Numbered from the stretch's first letter, positions 1-6,757 are shown. The stretch: 23,727 bases of DNA from Patescibacteria group bacterium (GCA_018895765.1 JAHINX010000066.1:1-23727); one strand, 5' to 3'. Notes: generated by a model from the sequence alone, not told the origin. Made by a program: numbers and translations.

Positions 1-1
1 A

Positions 2-967
2 GAGTTTTATGTTAAAAGGCCTCCTAAAAATGCAGAACTTATATTTTTTAAAGTTGAGGAGGGCGAAGGTGTAGGTACGATAAGCAAAAAATTACAAGAA
101 AATGGCATTATAGATAATGTATTTGTGTTCAAGTCATATGTTTGGCTTTTTGGGTTAGAGAGTATTTTTCAGCCCGGAGATTATACTCTAAAGAAGGGAC
201 AAAAGATCTCCAGTTTAGCAAACGAAATGACAATAATAAGAATAAAAGAAAAAACTTTTACTATCATCGAGGGTTGGAATCTTCGTGATCTAGCCGAGTA
301 TTTAATAAGTAAAGGATTAATAAAAAATGAAGATGAATTATACTATTTAACCGGCAGGCCAGCAGTAGATTATAGAAGCGCAAAGGTGGATTTTAAGGGT
401 GGTTGGCGATATGACTTTTTAGCAGATAAGCCATCATATGTTTCTATGGAGGGCTATATTTATCCTGATACTTATCGTATTCTGGCAGATGGGACGATTG
501 ACGATTTATTAAAAAAAGCATTGGATAATTTTGGAAAAAAATTAACCCCAGAAATACGTGAGGAAATAAAAAAACAGGGAAAGACGATTTTTGAAGTGCT
601 GACAACGGCTAGTATTGTAGAAAGAGAAGTAAACACTTACGAAGACAGAAGGACTGTTGCCGATATAATAAGTAGGCGCATAAAATATGGAATGCCTTTG
701 CAGATGGATTCAACAGTAAATTATGTAACTGCCTCTGGAAGAAGCCGGTCAACATATGAGGATTTGGCAATAAATTCGCCTTGGAATACTTATAAATACA
801 AGGGCCTTCCGCTTGGTCCGATAAATAATCCGAGTGTTTTATCTATTAAGGCGGTTTTATATCCCGTATCAAATGATTATTTGTATTTTTTAACCGATAA
901 AGAGGGCCGGGTTTATTACGCCAAAACAGGCGCTGAACATCAAGCAAATAGAAAATATTTGGATTAA
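2..967 (+). CDS. mltG: Endolytic transglycosylase MltG (YceG family), 5' end missing
   Basis: Membrane-anchored lytic transglycosylase that cuts nascent glycan strands and so limits peptidoglycan chain length. The reading frame is open from the first bases of the window, so the N-terminus with its usual transmembrane anchor lies outside; a GTG at 125 is internal, not the start. The upstream part (about residues 11-41 of the visible fragment) fits the LysM-like region of the family. The catalytic motif ASIVERE is present, with the presumed catalytic Glu encoded at 620-622. It is followed by MQ(M)DSTVNY as LQMDSTVNY and by the C-terminal signature SPWNTYKYKGLPLGPINNP, both typical of MltG. The stop TAA lies 5 nt before a small membrane-protein gene, suggesting cotranscription. 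Family assignment is secure; only the 5' end is unknown. Confidence 0.95.
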   Translation, partial: EFYVKRPPKNAELIFFKVEEGEGVGTISKKLQENGIIDNVFVFKSYVWLFGLESIFQPGDYTLKKGQKISSLANEMTIIRIKEKTFTIIEGWNLRDLAEYLISKGLIKNEDELYYLTGRPAVDYRSAKVDFKGGWRYDFLADKPSYVSMEGYIYPDTYRILADGTIDDLLKKALDNFGKKLTPEIREEIKKQGKTIFEVLTTASIVEREVNTYEDRRTVADIISRRIKYGMPLQMDSTVNYVTASGRSRSTYEDLAINSPWNTYKYKGLPLGPINNPSVLSIKAVLYPVSNDYLYFLTDKEGRVYYAKTGAEHQANRKYLD

Positions 968-972
968 TTTTT

Positions 973-1170
973 ATGCCTCAAACAATTAAACATGACGATA
1001 CGTTATCTTTTGCGGAAAAAGAAAAAGATAACAGCTGGATATATTTATTGATTTTTATATTGGTTGCCGTAGCAATTGGCGCGTTTGTTTGGTATTTTGG
1101 ATTTCGCGCAAATCAGGGAGAAATTATTTATGAAAATGAGCCGATAATTATACAACAAATTGTGCCGTAG
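973..1170 (+). CDS. Small single-pass membrane protein of unknown function
   Basis: A 65-residue protein I do not recognise. It has a charged N-terminal segment (about residues 1-20), then one clear transmembrane helix (about residues 23-45, WIYLLIFILVAVAIGAFVW), then a short polar tail ending IIIQQIVP. The ATG is 5 nt after the mltG stop, which suggests translation from the mltG transcript. No Shine-Dalgarno site is visible. The stop codon TAG is followed at once by the large palindrome at 1171. That it is a real gene is inferred from the tight spacing and the coherent membrane topology. Confidence 0.6.
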   Translation: MPQTIKHDDTLSFAEKEKDNSWIYLLIFILVAVAIGAFVWYFGFRANQGEIIYENEPIIIQQIVP

Positions 1171-1364
1171 AATCCTTGCAAAGCTTTTCGCTTCCTGGCT
1201 TCGCTTAAGATAAATAAAGCGTCGCTTGGCAGGGGAGCCCTCCGAAATTCCCCCCGCCCCAGTTCTGAAAAACTGGAGCGGGGTCCAGTTTCGGCTTCCC
1301 TTTGCCTCGCTCCCATTATTTATCTCTTCGCTTTCGCCAAGTCGCTCAAAGTTTTACAAGGATT
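1171..1364. repeat. 194-bp imperfect palindrome, copy 1 of a dispersed element
   Basis: The ends AATCCTTG (1171) and CAAGGATT (ending 1364) are complementary, and complementarity continues inward through AGATAAATAA and TTATTTATCT to an apical stem at 1252-1264/1271-1283 (CCCCGC..CCAGTT with AACTGG..GCGGGG). The whole element can therefore fold into one long hairpin. Its inner sequence (CGCTTCC, GGGGA.CCCTCCGAAATT, CAGTTTCGG, AAGTCGCTCAAA) recurs in the palindrome at 16160-16335, while the outer arms differ. It starts directly after a TAG stop and ends 9 nt before the next ATG. Confidence 0.85.
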
Positions 1365-1373
1365 CCAGATAAT

Positions 1374-2540
1374 ATGTTTTCTAAAAAAGATAAAAAGTAT
1401 TTTAAAAAATTTTTGCCAAGTTGGACATATCTTGTGATAGCCGGTATTTTTGCGCTTGCTTGTTTTAATATTGTTTTATTTAATATTTTCAGTATTGAAA
1501 AAGAAATAAGCTATTTGAATTATAATCATAAAGCAATTGCAAGCGCAGAGCACTTAAAAAAACCAAAAGAGGTGAAAGGGATATATCTTACTGCTTATAC
1601 TGTCGGGACAAGCCGTTTGGACGAGCTTATAAATTTTGTTAAAAATAATAATTTAAATACAGTAGTCATAGATGTGAAGGGTCCGCAGGGTGAACCGGCC
1701 TTTCATTTAAAAAGAGATTCTTTGCAAAAATATAACACACAGAGAGAGCTTTATGATGTTGATGGCGTAATTAAAAAATTGCATGAAAAAGGCATTTACG
1801 TTATTGGCCGGCTTTTTGTTTTCCAGGATCCGTATATAGTGGAAAAGGAACCTCAGTATGCTCTGCAAAGAAAAGGTGGCGGACTCTGGGCAGACTATAA
1901 AGGTGTCCACTGGCTTGATCCGACTCATTTTGGTGTTTGGAAGTATACAGCAGACTTTGCTCGCGAGGTTTATGAGCGAGGTTTTGATGAGGTACAATTT
2001 GATTATATTCGTTTTCCGTCGGACGGGAATCTGGTAACTATAGAATATTCCAATTGGGATGGCACCACGCCGAAAGAAGTGGAGATAGAAAAGTTTTTTG
2101 TTTACATTTCAAAGGTTTTGCGGAGCGTAAAAGTTCCTATTTCAGCCGACCTTTTTGGACTTGTTTGTTGTTATGACAGTTATGATTTGGGAATTGGGCA
2201 AAAATTATCACGCGCGCTTCCGTATTTTGATTTTATTTCGCCAATGATGTACCCATCGCATTATGCTAATGGATTTATTGGATATGCTAATCCGGCAGAT
2301 GCGCCTTATGGAGTTGTGAAATATAGCATGGACGAGGCTAATAAAATAAGAAATGAATTACTTACTTCAACCAGTACTCCACTGGCAGAACTTCGGCCAT
2401 GGATACAGGATTTTGATATTGGCGCTGTTTACGATTCTTTTAAGGTTAATGAACAAATCCGCGCAACAGAAGAAACCGGCGGAGAAGGATTTTTAATCTG
2501 GAACGCGCGGAATGTGTATACGAATTTAATTACCAATTAA
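1374..2540 (+). CDS. Putative glycoside hydrolase, DUF4015 (PF13200) family, membrane-anchored
   Basis: A 388-residue protein with a basic N-terminus (KKDKKYFKKF), one N-terminal membrane anchor (about residues 17-39) and an extracytoplasmic TIM-barrel-like domain. Visible features of the DUF4015/COG1306 putative glycosidase family are the KGIYLTAYTVGTSRLDEL start strand, VVIDVKGPQGEP, the core motif FDEVQFDYIRFPSDG, ISADLFGL, and SPMMYPSHY near the C-terminal side. The Asp residues of VQFDYIRFPSD are the likely active-site carboxylates, by family analogy. A longer frame opens at 1302, but its first 24 codons lie inside the palindromic element, so the ATG at 1374 is the better start. The substrate is not determined; a sugar of the cell surface or wall is plausible given mltG upstream. 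Confidence 0.85.
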   Translation: MFSKKDKKYFKKFLPSWTYLVIAGIFALACFNIVLFNIFSIEKEISYLNYNHKAIASAEHLKKPKEVKGIYLTAYTVGTSRLDELINFVKNNNLNTVVIDVKGPQGEPAFHLKRDSLQKYNTQRELYDVDGVIKKLHEKGIYVIGRLFVFQDPYIVEKEPQYALQRKGGGLWADYKGVHWLDPTHFGVWKYTADFAREVYERGFDEVQFDYIRFPSDGNLVTIEYSNWDGTTPKEVEIEKFFVYISKVLRSVKVPISADLFGLVCCYDSYDLGIGQKLSRALPYFDFISPMMYPSHYANGFIGYANPADAPYGVVKYSMDEANKIRNELLTSTSTPLAELRPWIQDFDIGAVYDSFKVNEQIRATEETGGEGFLIWNARNVYTNLITN

Positions 2541-2570
2541 TAATTACAAATTACTAATATAAATTAGTGA
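2528..2570 (+). repeat. AATTAC-word intergenic repeat
   Basis: Directly around the DUF4015 stop codon the words AATTACCAATTA, AATTACAAATTAC and ACTAATATAAATTAGT follow each other. The last is a 6-bp inverted repeat (ACTAAT/ATTAGT) around ATAA. It belongs to the same style of near-repetitive spacer filling seen before most genes in this window. No coding potential. Confidence 0.5.
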
Positions 2571-2575
2571 TAGTT

Positions 2576-2599
2576 AAGCGAGTGAGCTTGGCTTTTTTT
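2576..2599 (+). terminator. Weak intrinsic terminator after the DUF4015 gene
   Basis: AAGC (2576-2579) can pair with GCTT (2586-2589), followed after GGC by a run of seven T (2593-2599). The stem is short, so the call rests mostly on the T-run and its position between two genes. Confidence 0.35.
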
Positions 2600-2615
2600 A
2601 TTTCTTTAAATTCTG

Positions 2616-2624
2616 TGTTAAAAT
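2616..2624 (+). promoter_or_regulatory. Extended -10 promoter of uvrD, probably leaderless
   Basis: TGT followed directly by TAAAAT (2619-2624) forms an extended -10 box only 9 nt before the ATG at 2634. Transcription would start within a few nucleotides of the start codon, and no Shine-Dalgarno site exists. No convincing -35 lies at normal spacing. Confidence 0.55.
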
Positions 2625-2633
2625 TAATTCATT

Positions 2634-4655
2634 ATGATTGATTATCAAAAACAATTAAATAATGAACAGTTTGAGGTTGTCCATGAAGGCGAGGGGCCGT
2701 GTTTGGTTTTGGCCGGCGCGGGAAGTGGAAAAACGCGGACAATAATCTATCGGCTGGCGCATCTATTGGAAAAAGGAATAGAACCGAAAAATATTTGTTT
2801 AGTTACTTTTACTAATAAAGCGGCAAAAGAAATGATAAGCCGAGCTGAAGCACTTTTGGGATACAGGCCAAAAGGACTTGTTGGAGGGACATTTCATCAT
2901 CTTGCCAATTTTTTGCTCCGTAGATACGGAAAAAGAATTGGTTTGGAGCCGAATTTTACCATTATAGATGAAGACGATAAAAAATCATTATTAAAATCAT
3001 CAATTACCGAGGCGGGAGTTGATACGAAAAAACGCAGGTTTCCTTCGCCGGCAGTTTTGAAAGGACTTTTTAGTTTTTGCAAAAACAGCAGAAGTCCGCT
3101 TGAACAAGTGTTGGAGATAAAAAATCCAAAATTTCTGGAAATAAAATCCGAGATAGAAGATGTCCGCCAAATATTTGAGCGCAAGAAAAAAGATGGAAAT
3201 ATGGTGGATTTTGACGATCTCCTGGTTTTGACTTTAAATTTATTAGAAACGCAGGAAGATGTAAGAAAAGGACTTGCTTACAATTTTAAATATGTTTTAG
3301 TTGACGAGTATCAGGACACAAATCCGGTTCAGGCGGCGATTCTTTATCATTTAGCCTCTCATCATAAAAACATCTTAGTTGTGGGAGATGATGCGCAGAG
3401 TATTTATTCTTTTCGCGCGGCAGATATAAAAAATATATTGGACTTTCCGCGCACCTACCCAACTTCAAAAACATTCCGATTGGAGACAAATTATCGTTCA
3501 ACGCCGAACATTCTAAATCTTGCGAATAACAGCATTATCCATAATATGAATCAATTTCCCAAAAAATTGCGCAGTTTGCGGAAAGATGGAATTATTCCGC
3601 AAGTAATTCCTGCGGGTACGAGGGAGGATGAAGCAAATTTTATTGCCGATAGAATTTTGGAGCTTCGTGATGAGGGCGTAGAGCTACGTGAAATTGCCGT
3701 GCTTTTCCGCGCGTCATATCATAGCGAAGTTTTGGAAATGGAATTAACGCGGAGGGATATCCCATACGACTATCGCGGAGGAGTCCGTTTTTTTGAGCGG
3801 GCACATATAAAAGATGTTATTGCCTATCTCCGCGCTTTTTTTAATTTGCAAGACGAAGCGGCATGGATGAGGATTTTATCTTTTGGTATGGGCGTTGGAC
3901 CAGCAACAGCAAAAAAAATATTTGAGAGTATAAGTGAAAAAAAAGAACCGCGCTTGATTTTGGATATAGATAGCGCGGGGTTTGGCATAAAAGCCCGTAC
4001 TTCGTGGGAAGAAATTTTAAGTGTCTGGAAAAAATTTGTAAATCTTGAAGCTCGCCCGAATGTTTTTATTGATGAAGTGATAAATTCTTATTACAAAGAT
4101 TATTTGGAAAATAAATATGAAAATGCGGATGAGCGTTTGCAGGATTTATATGAAATGGCAAACTATTCATCGCGATATGAGAATCTTGAAGATTTTTTAT
4201 CAGAAATAACGCTTTATGAAGATGTGGCTGTAAAAAGAGAAGCGGGAGCGATAGAAGATGACGAGAGAATTATATTATCAACAATTCATCAGGCCAAGGG
4301 GTTGGAGTGGAAGGCGGTTTTTGTAATAAATCTTATTGACGGCGCTTTTCCAAACAGAAGGGCGATGTTGGAAGACGGCGGAATGGAAGAAGAACGTCGG
4401 CTTTTTTATGTTGCTTCAACCCGCGCAAAAGATGAGCTTTATTTATCTTATGCTTTTACCGGCGGGGACGGGGGATATGGCGGTGGCGGAGGGATGTATT
4501 TTAATGAGCCGTCACAGTTTTTGCGCGAACTTGATCGATCGCTTTTAGAACAGGTCGAGCTTGAAAATACAGACGATAGTTTGCCTGTTATTGATATTGA
4601 TGCTGAAGAACTTCCTAAAAAAAGCTATTTGCCTGATATAAATATAGAATTTTGA
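2634..4655 (+). CDS. uvrD: UvrD/PcrA/Rep-type superfamily 1 DNA helicase
   Basis: ATP-dependent 3'-5' DNA helicase for repair and for clearing replication obstacles. All SF1A motifs are visible in order: Q-motif region LNNEQFEVV (about residue 8), Walker A AGAGSGKT (27-34), Ia TFTNKAAKEM, motif II VDEYQDTNP (about 222-230), motif III GDDAQSIYSFRAA, IV LETNYRST, V STIHQAKGLEW (about 547-557) and VI EEERRLFYVASTRAKDELYL. At 673 residues it is shorter than typical UvrD/PcrA (about 720-750) and lacks the long C-terminal tail that binds RNA polymerase. A glycine-rich stretch (GGDGGYGGGGG) follows motif VI. The start is set by the leaderless-type promoter 9 nt upstream. UvrD and PcrA cannot be separated from sequence alone. 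Confidence 0.93.
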   Translation: MIDYQKQLNNEQFEVVHEGEGPCLVLAGAGSGKTRTIIYRLAHLLEKGIEPKNICLVTFTNKAAKEMISRAEALLGYRPKGLVGGTFHHLANFLLRRYGKRIGLEPNFTIIDEDDKKSLLKSSITEAGVDTKKRRFPSPAVLKGLFSFCKNSRSPLEQVLEIKNPKFLEIKSEIEDVRQIFERKKKDGNMVDFDDLLVLTLNLLETQEDVRKGLAYNFKYVLVDEYQDTNPVQAAILYHLASHHKNILVVGDDAQSIYSFRAADIKNILDFPRTYPTSKTFRLETNYRSTPNILNLANNSIIHNMNQFPKKLRSLRKDGIIPQVIPAGTREDEANFIADRILELRDEGVELREIAVLFRASYHSEVLEMELTRRDIPYDYRGGVRFFERAHIKDVIAYLRAFFNLQDEAAWMRILSFGMGVGPATAKKIFESISEKKEPRLILDIDSAGFGIKARTSWEEILSVWKKFVNLEARPNVFIDEVINSYYKDYLENKYENADERLQDLYEMANYSSRYENLEDFLSEITLYEDVAVKREAGAIEDDERIILSTIHQAKGLEWKAVFVINLIDGAFPNRRAMLEDGGMEEERRLFYVASTRAKDELYLSYAFTGGDGGYGGGGGMYFNEPSQFLRELDRSLLEQVELENTDDSLPVIDIDAEELPKKSYLPDINIEF

Positions 4656-4661
4656 TATAAT
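4653..4661 (+). promoter_or_regulatory. Consensus extended -10 (TGATATAAT) of pyrH, leaderless
   Basis: TGA + TATAAT (4656-4661) is a perfect extended -10. Its TGA is the stop codon of uvrD (4653-4655), and the pyrH ATG begins at 4668, exactly where transcription would be expected to start. There is no room for a ribosome-binding site, so leaderless translation is inferred. Confidence 0.65.
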
Positions 4662-4667
4662 GAAAAT

Positions 4668-5360
4668 ATGAATAAAAAAATAACGGTTATTTCATTAGGA
4701 GGTTCGCTGATTGTTCCAAAAGAAGGAATTGATATTTTATTTTTGAAAAAATTTAAAAATCTGATAACGGAATTTGCTAAAGATGGTCATAAATTTATTT
4801 TAATTTGTGGGGGAGGGCGGACTGCTCGCGATTATCAGAAAAGCGCGAAAGCAATTGCAAATTTAACACGTGATGATTTGGATTGGATTGGGATTCATGC
4901 AACTCGTTTGAATGGACATCTAGTCCGTACTATTTTTAGAGATATTACTCATCCGACAATTATAAAAAATCCAAATCAAAAAGTGAATTTTAAAGAAAAA
5001 GTTTTAATCGGCGCCGGCTGGAGGCCAGGATGCTCAACAGATTATGATGCGGTTTTATTGGCCAAAACCTATGGAGCGGAAAAAGTTATAAACCTTACTA
5101 ATGTTGATTACCTTTATGACAAAAACCCTGCAACTTATAAAGATGCTAAAAAAATAAAAGAAATTGACTGGGCTGGTTTTAGAAAAATCGTTGGCAATAA
5201 ATGGGACCCGGGCGCGAATACGCCGTTTGATCCGATTGCTAGTCGGGAGGCAGAGAAGCTGGGGCTCACGCTTATTTTGGCAAATGGTAAAAAAATGGCA
5301 AATTTGAAAAAAATTATAAGAGGTGATAAAGATTTTATAGGTTCAATAGTGAATATTTGA
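4668..5360 (+). CDS. pyrH: UMP kinase, archaeal-like branch of the amino acid kinase family
   Basis: Phosphorylates UMP to UDP in pyrimidine nucleotide synthesis. The 230-residue protein shows the amino-acid-kinase fold: N-terminal phosphate loop ISLGGSLIVP, ICGGGRTARDYQ (about residues 46-57), the IGIHATRLNGHLVR segment, GAGWRPGCSTDYDAVLLA (substrate and nucleotide loop), NLTNVDYLYDKNP and the C-terminal GSIVNI. The GGSLIVP start, GGGRTARDY and ATRLN motifs resemble archaeal UMP kinases more than the usual bacterial PyrH (KLSGEAL, VVGGGN); that comparison is from memory. The gene follows uvrD with a 12-nt gap and has its own extended -10 box. Its TGA stop is overlapped by the -35 of the rplJ promoter. 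Confidence 0.85.
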   Translation: MNKKITVISLGGSLIVPKEGIDILFLKKFKNLITEFAKDGHKFILICGGGRTARDYQKSAKAIANLTRDDLDWIGIHATRLNGHLVRTIFRDITHPTIIKNPNQKVNFKEKVLIGAGWRPGCSTDYDAVLLAKTYGAEKVINLTNVDYLYDKNPATYKDAKKIKEIDWAGFRKIVGNKWDPGANTPFDPIASREAEKLGLTLILANGKKMANLKKIIRGDKDFIGSIVNI

Positions 5361-5385
5361 CACATTTCTATAATTATGCTAATAT
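5357..5385 (+). promoter_or_regulatory. Promoter of the rplJ-rplL operon
   Basis: TTGACA (5357-5362) is separated by 17 nt from TAATAT (5380-5385), which is preceded by TGC to form an extended -10. The -35 overlaps the TGA stop of pyrH. It drives the L10 leader and the two ribosomal-stalk genes. Confidence 0.75.
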
Positions 5386-5403
5386 AAGATTAACAATTAA
5401 TTA

Positions 5404-5498
5404 GTCGTAGACTGCAGGATCCTTCGGGATTAAACATAACAATTCCTGCCGAGACGGTTATTATCTAGTTTTAGATGATTTTCCTCATTTTCTACGGC
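5404..5498 (+). promoter_or_regulatory. Ribosomal protein L10 leader (autoregulatory mRNA element)
   Basis: The sequence matches the known bacterial L10 leader architecture. It has GTAGACTGCAGGA, then an ATCC-TTCG-GGAT hairpin (5419-5430), TTAA, and TCCTGCCGAGACGG, with GCAGGA (5414-5419) pairing with TCCTGC (5444-5449). The basal helix is GTCGTAGA (5404-5411) with TCTACGGC (5491-5498), eight pairs including one G-U. In this family, L10 or the L10-L12 complex binds the leader and represses rplJ-rplL. The basal helix overlaps the left arm of the terminator that follows, so the two structures exclude each other. Confidence 0.85.
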
Positions 5499-5515
5499 CC
5501 AAAAGGTCGTTTTTT
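5495..5515 (+). terminator. Attenuator terminator in the L10 leader
   Basis: CGGCC (5495-5499) pairs with GGTCG (5505-5509) around CAAAA, followed by TTTTTT (5510-5515). It sits between the L10 leader and rplJ and shares four bases with the basal helix of the leader, as expected for an attenuation switch. Confidence 0.75.
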
Positions 5516-5525
5516 GAATAAAGGT

Positions 5526-5661
5526 GATAGGTTTTAGGTACTAGGTTATTAGGTTTTTGTATGAAAATTTTTATAAAAATTTTCATTAATATTACTTATG
5601 TTCCGTTTTGCGGAACACTTTAACCTAATAACCTAATAACCTACAACCTAATAACCTAGTA
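5526..5661. repeat. Inverted TAGGTTATTAGG word repeat before rplJ
   Basis: A perfect 17-bp inverted repeat, TACTAGGTTATTAGGTT (5539-5555) and its complement (5645-5661), bounds this segment; the right arm ends 1 nt before the rplJ ATG. Further copies of the word AACCTAATAACCT lie at 5622-5655, and a variant (GATAGGTTTTAGG) starts the left side. Between the arms are a 22-nt perfect palindrome (5563-5584, GAAAATTTTTA and its complement) and a small hairpin TTCCG-TTTTG-CGGAA (5601-5615). It contains no gene. Confidence 0.8.
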
Positions 5662-5662
5662 T

Positions 5663-6169
5663 ATGCCTAAAACAAAAGAACAAAAGAAACATCAGATTGA
5701 TAAATTAATAAAAAAATTACAAGACAATAAATCTGTTGTTTTTGCCAATTATAATGGCTTAAAGGTAAAAGAGACAGAAGCGCTTCGCGCAAAATGTCGT
5801 GAAAATGCGCTTGACTGTGGAATGGCAAAAAAGAATTTACTAAGGCTTGCCTTAAAAAATTTGGGAATTGAAAATATTGAATTAGAAGGCGAAGTCATTG
5901 CTCTTTTTGGTAATGATGAAGTTGCTCCAGCAAAAACAGCTGCTGAGTTTGCTAAAAAGCACGAAGCATTAAAGATTATCGCAGGAGTTGTTGATGGCAA
6001 ATTCGCAACTCAAAAAGAAATTGTAGCTCTTGCAAAACTTCCTTCCAGAGAAGAATTATTGGCAAAGATGGTTGGTAGTATTAATGCGCCAATTTCTGGA
6101 TTTGTTAATGTTCTTGCGGGTAATATCCGCAACCTTGTTTACGTATTAAATGCAATTAAAAGTAAATAA
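5663..6169 (+). CDS. rplJ: Ribosomal protein uL10
   Basis: Stalk-base protein of the 50S subunit that anchors L7/L12 dimers and helps recruit translational GTPases. The 168-residue length is normal for bacteria. Family features are the start MPKTKEQKKHQIDKL, SVVFANYNGLKVKETEALR, GMAKKNLLRLAL, GEVIALFGNDEVAPAKTAAEF, the AKLPSREELLAKMVGSINAP segment, and a C-terminal helix (GNIRNLVYVLNAIKS) for L7/L12 binding. It is preceded by the L10 leader, the attenuator and a word repeat, and followed by rplL, the usual stalk operon. The ATG at 5663 lacks a Shine-Dalgarno site. Confidence 0.95.
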   Translation: MPKTKEQKKHQIDKLIKKLQDNKSVVFANYNGLKVKETEALRAKCRENALDCGMAKKNLLRLALKNLGIENIELEGEVIALFGNDEVAPAKTAAEFAKKHEALKIIAGVVDGKFATQKEIVALAKLPSREELLAKMVGSINAPISGFVNVLAGNIRNLVYVLNAIKSK

Positions 6170-6174
6170 AGCAT

Positions 6175-6245
6175 ATAGTGTATAGCGTTGAGCGTTTAGG
6201 TAAAATCACTAAACGCTAATCGCTAATTGCTAATCGCTAATATAT
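6175..6245. repeat. CTAAACGC/GCTAAT word repeat between rplJ and rplL
   Basis: GCGTTTAG (6192-6199) and CTAAACGC (6209-6216) form an 8-bp hairpin. To the right, CTAATCG, CTAATTG and CTAATCG follow in tandem; to the left lies TATAGCGTTGAG, an imperfect complement. The CTAAACGC word recurs at 6901, 14272 and 20570, and its complement at 14351. The segment ends 1-2 nt before the rplL ATG. Confidence 0.7.
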
Positions 6246-6246
6246 T

Positions 6247-6753
6247 ATGACAGAAGAAAATACATCCTCCTCTGCTGAAGCTACGGAGGACAAGCAGACA
6301 GTAGAGGAAGTAATAGAAGCTCCTCAAGCTTCTGAAGCAGTAGTAGAGACCCCTAAAGCCGAAGAAAAAGCAGTAGAAGTGCCTGAAAAGTTTAAAACAC
6401 TTGTAGAGACTGTTGAAAAACTTTCCGTTTTAGAACTTTCTGAACTTGTAAAAGTTTTGGAAGAAAAATTTGGAGTTAGTGCATCCGCTCCAATGGCTGT
6501 AGCAGGCGTAGCAGGTGGCGCCGCAGAAGTCGCAGAAGAAAAAACAGAATTTGATGTTGAGCTTGTAGCAATAGGCGACAACAAAATTGCTGTTATTAAA
6601 GTCGTTAAAGAACTTACTGGACTTGGCTTAAAAGACGCCAAGGACGTAGTTGATGCCGCTCCAAAAGTTATAAAAGAAAAATTGAAGAAAGAAGAAGCTG
6701 AAAGTATTAAAGCAAAGTTGGTAGAAGCAGGCGCAACAGTGAACCTTAAATAA
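6247..6753 (+). CDS. rplL: Ribosomal protein bL12 (L7/L12) with acidic N-terminal extension
   Basis: Flexible stalk protein that contacts elongation and initiation factors. The dimerisation domain is at about residues 47-80 (KFKTLVETVEKLSVLELSELVK and onward), followed by the Ala-rich hinge (SASAPMAVAGVAGGAAEVA). The C-terminal domain runs from EKTEFDVELVAIGDNKIAVIKVV to KLVEAGATVNLK and includes GLGLKDAKDVVDAAPK. At 168 residues it is about 45 longer than the usual 120-125; the excess is an N-terminal Glu/Ala/Ser-rich stretch. Part of that extension (SSSAEATED, residues 7-15) is encoded by a palindromic DNA segment. The gene is cotranscribed with rplJ and ends shortly before a strong terminator. 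Confidence 0.95.
   Translation: MTEENTSSSAEATEDKQTVEEVIEAPQASEAVVETPKAEEKAVEVPEKFKTLVETVEKLSVLELSELVKVLEEKFGVSASAPMAVAGVAGGAAEVAEEKTEFDVELVAIGDNKIAVIKVVKELTGLGLKDAKDVVDAAPKVIKEKLKKEEAESIKAKLVEAGATVNLK
6266..6289 (+). repeat. Palindromic segment inside the rplL N-terminal extension
   Basis: CCTCC (6266-6270) pairs with GGAGG (6285-6289), with an inner GCT-GA-AGC (6274-6281). It is read in frame as SSSAEATED within the non-conserved N-terminal tail. It looks like a small palindromic element captured in a coding sequence. Confidence 0.45.
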
Positions 6754-6757
6754 AGGT

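Noticed and set aside
1128..1316. Minus-strand 62-codon frame
   Set aside because: It runs through the palindrome and the end of the small membrane-protein gene; its composition is Arg/Ser-rich as expected from a repeat shadow.
1302..1373. Upstream extension of the DUF4015 gene starting MPRSHYLSLRF
   Set aside because: These codons lie inside the palindromic repeat, carry no signal-peptide logic, and the ATG at 1374 starts a normal membrane anchor.
5526..5661. CRISPR array (repeated AACCTAATAACCT)
   Set aside because: Copies overlap or sit back to back with no unique spacers of regular length, and no cas gene is nearby. The same applies to the words at 6216, 18674 and 23461.
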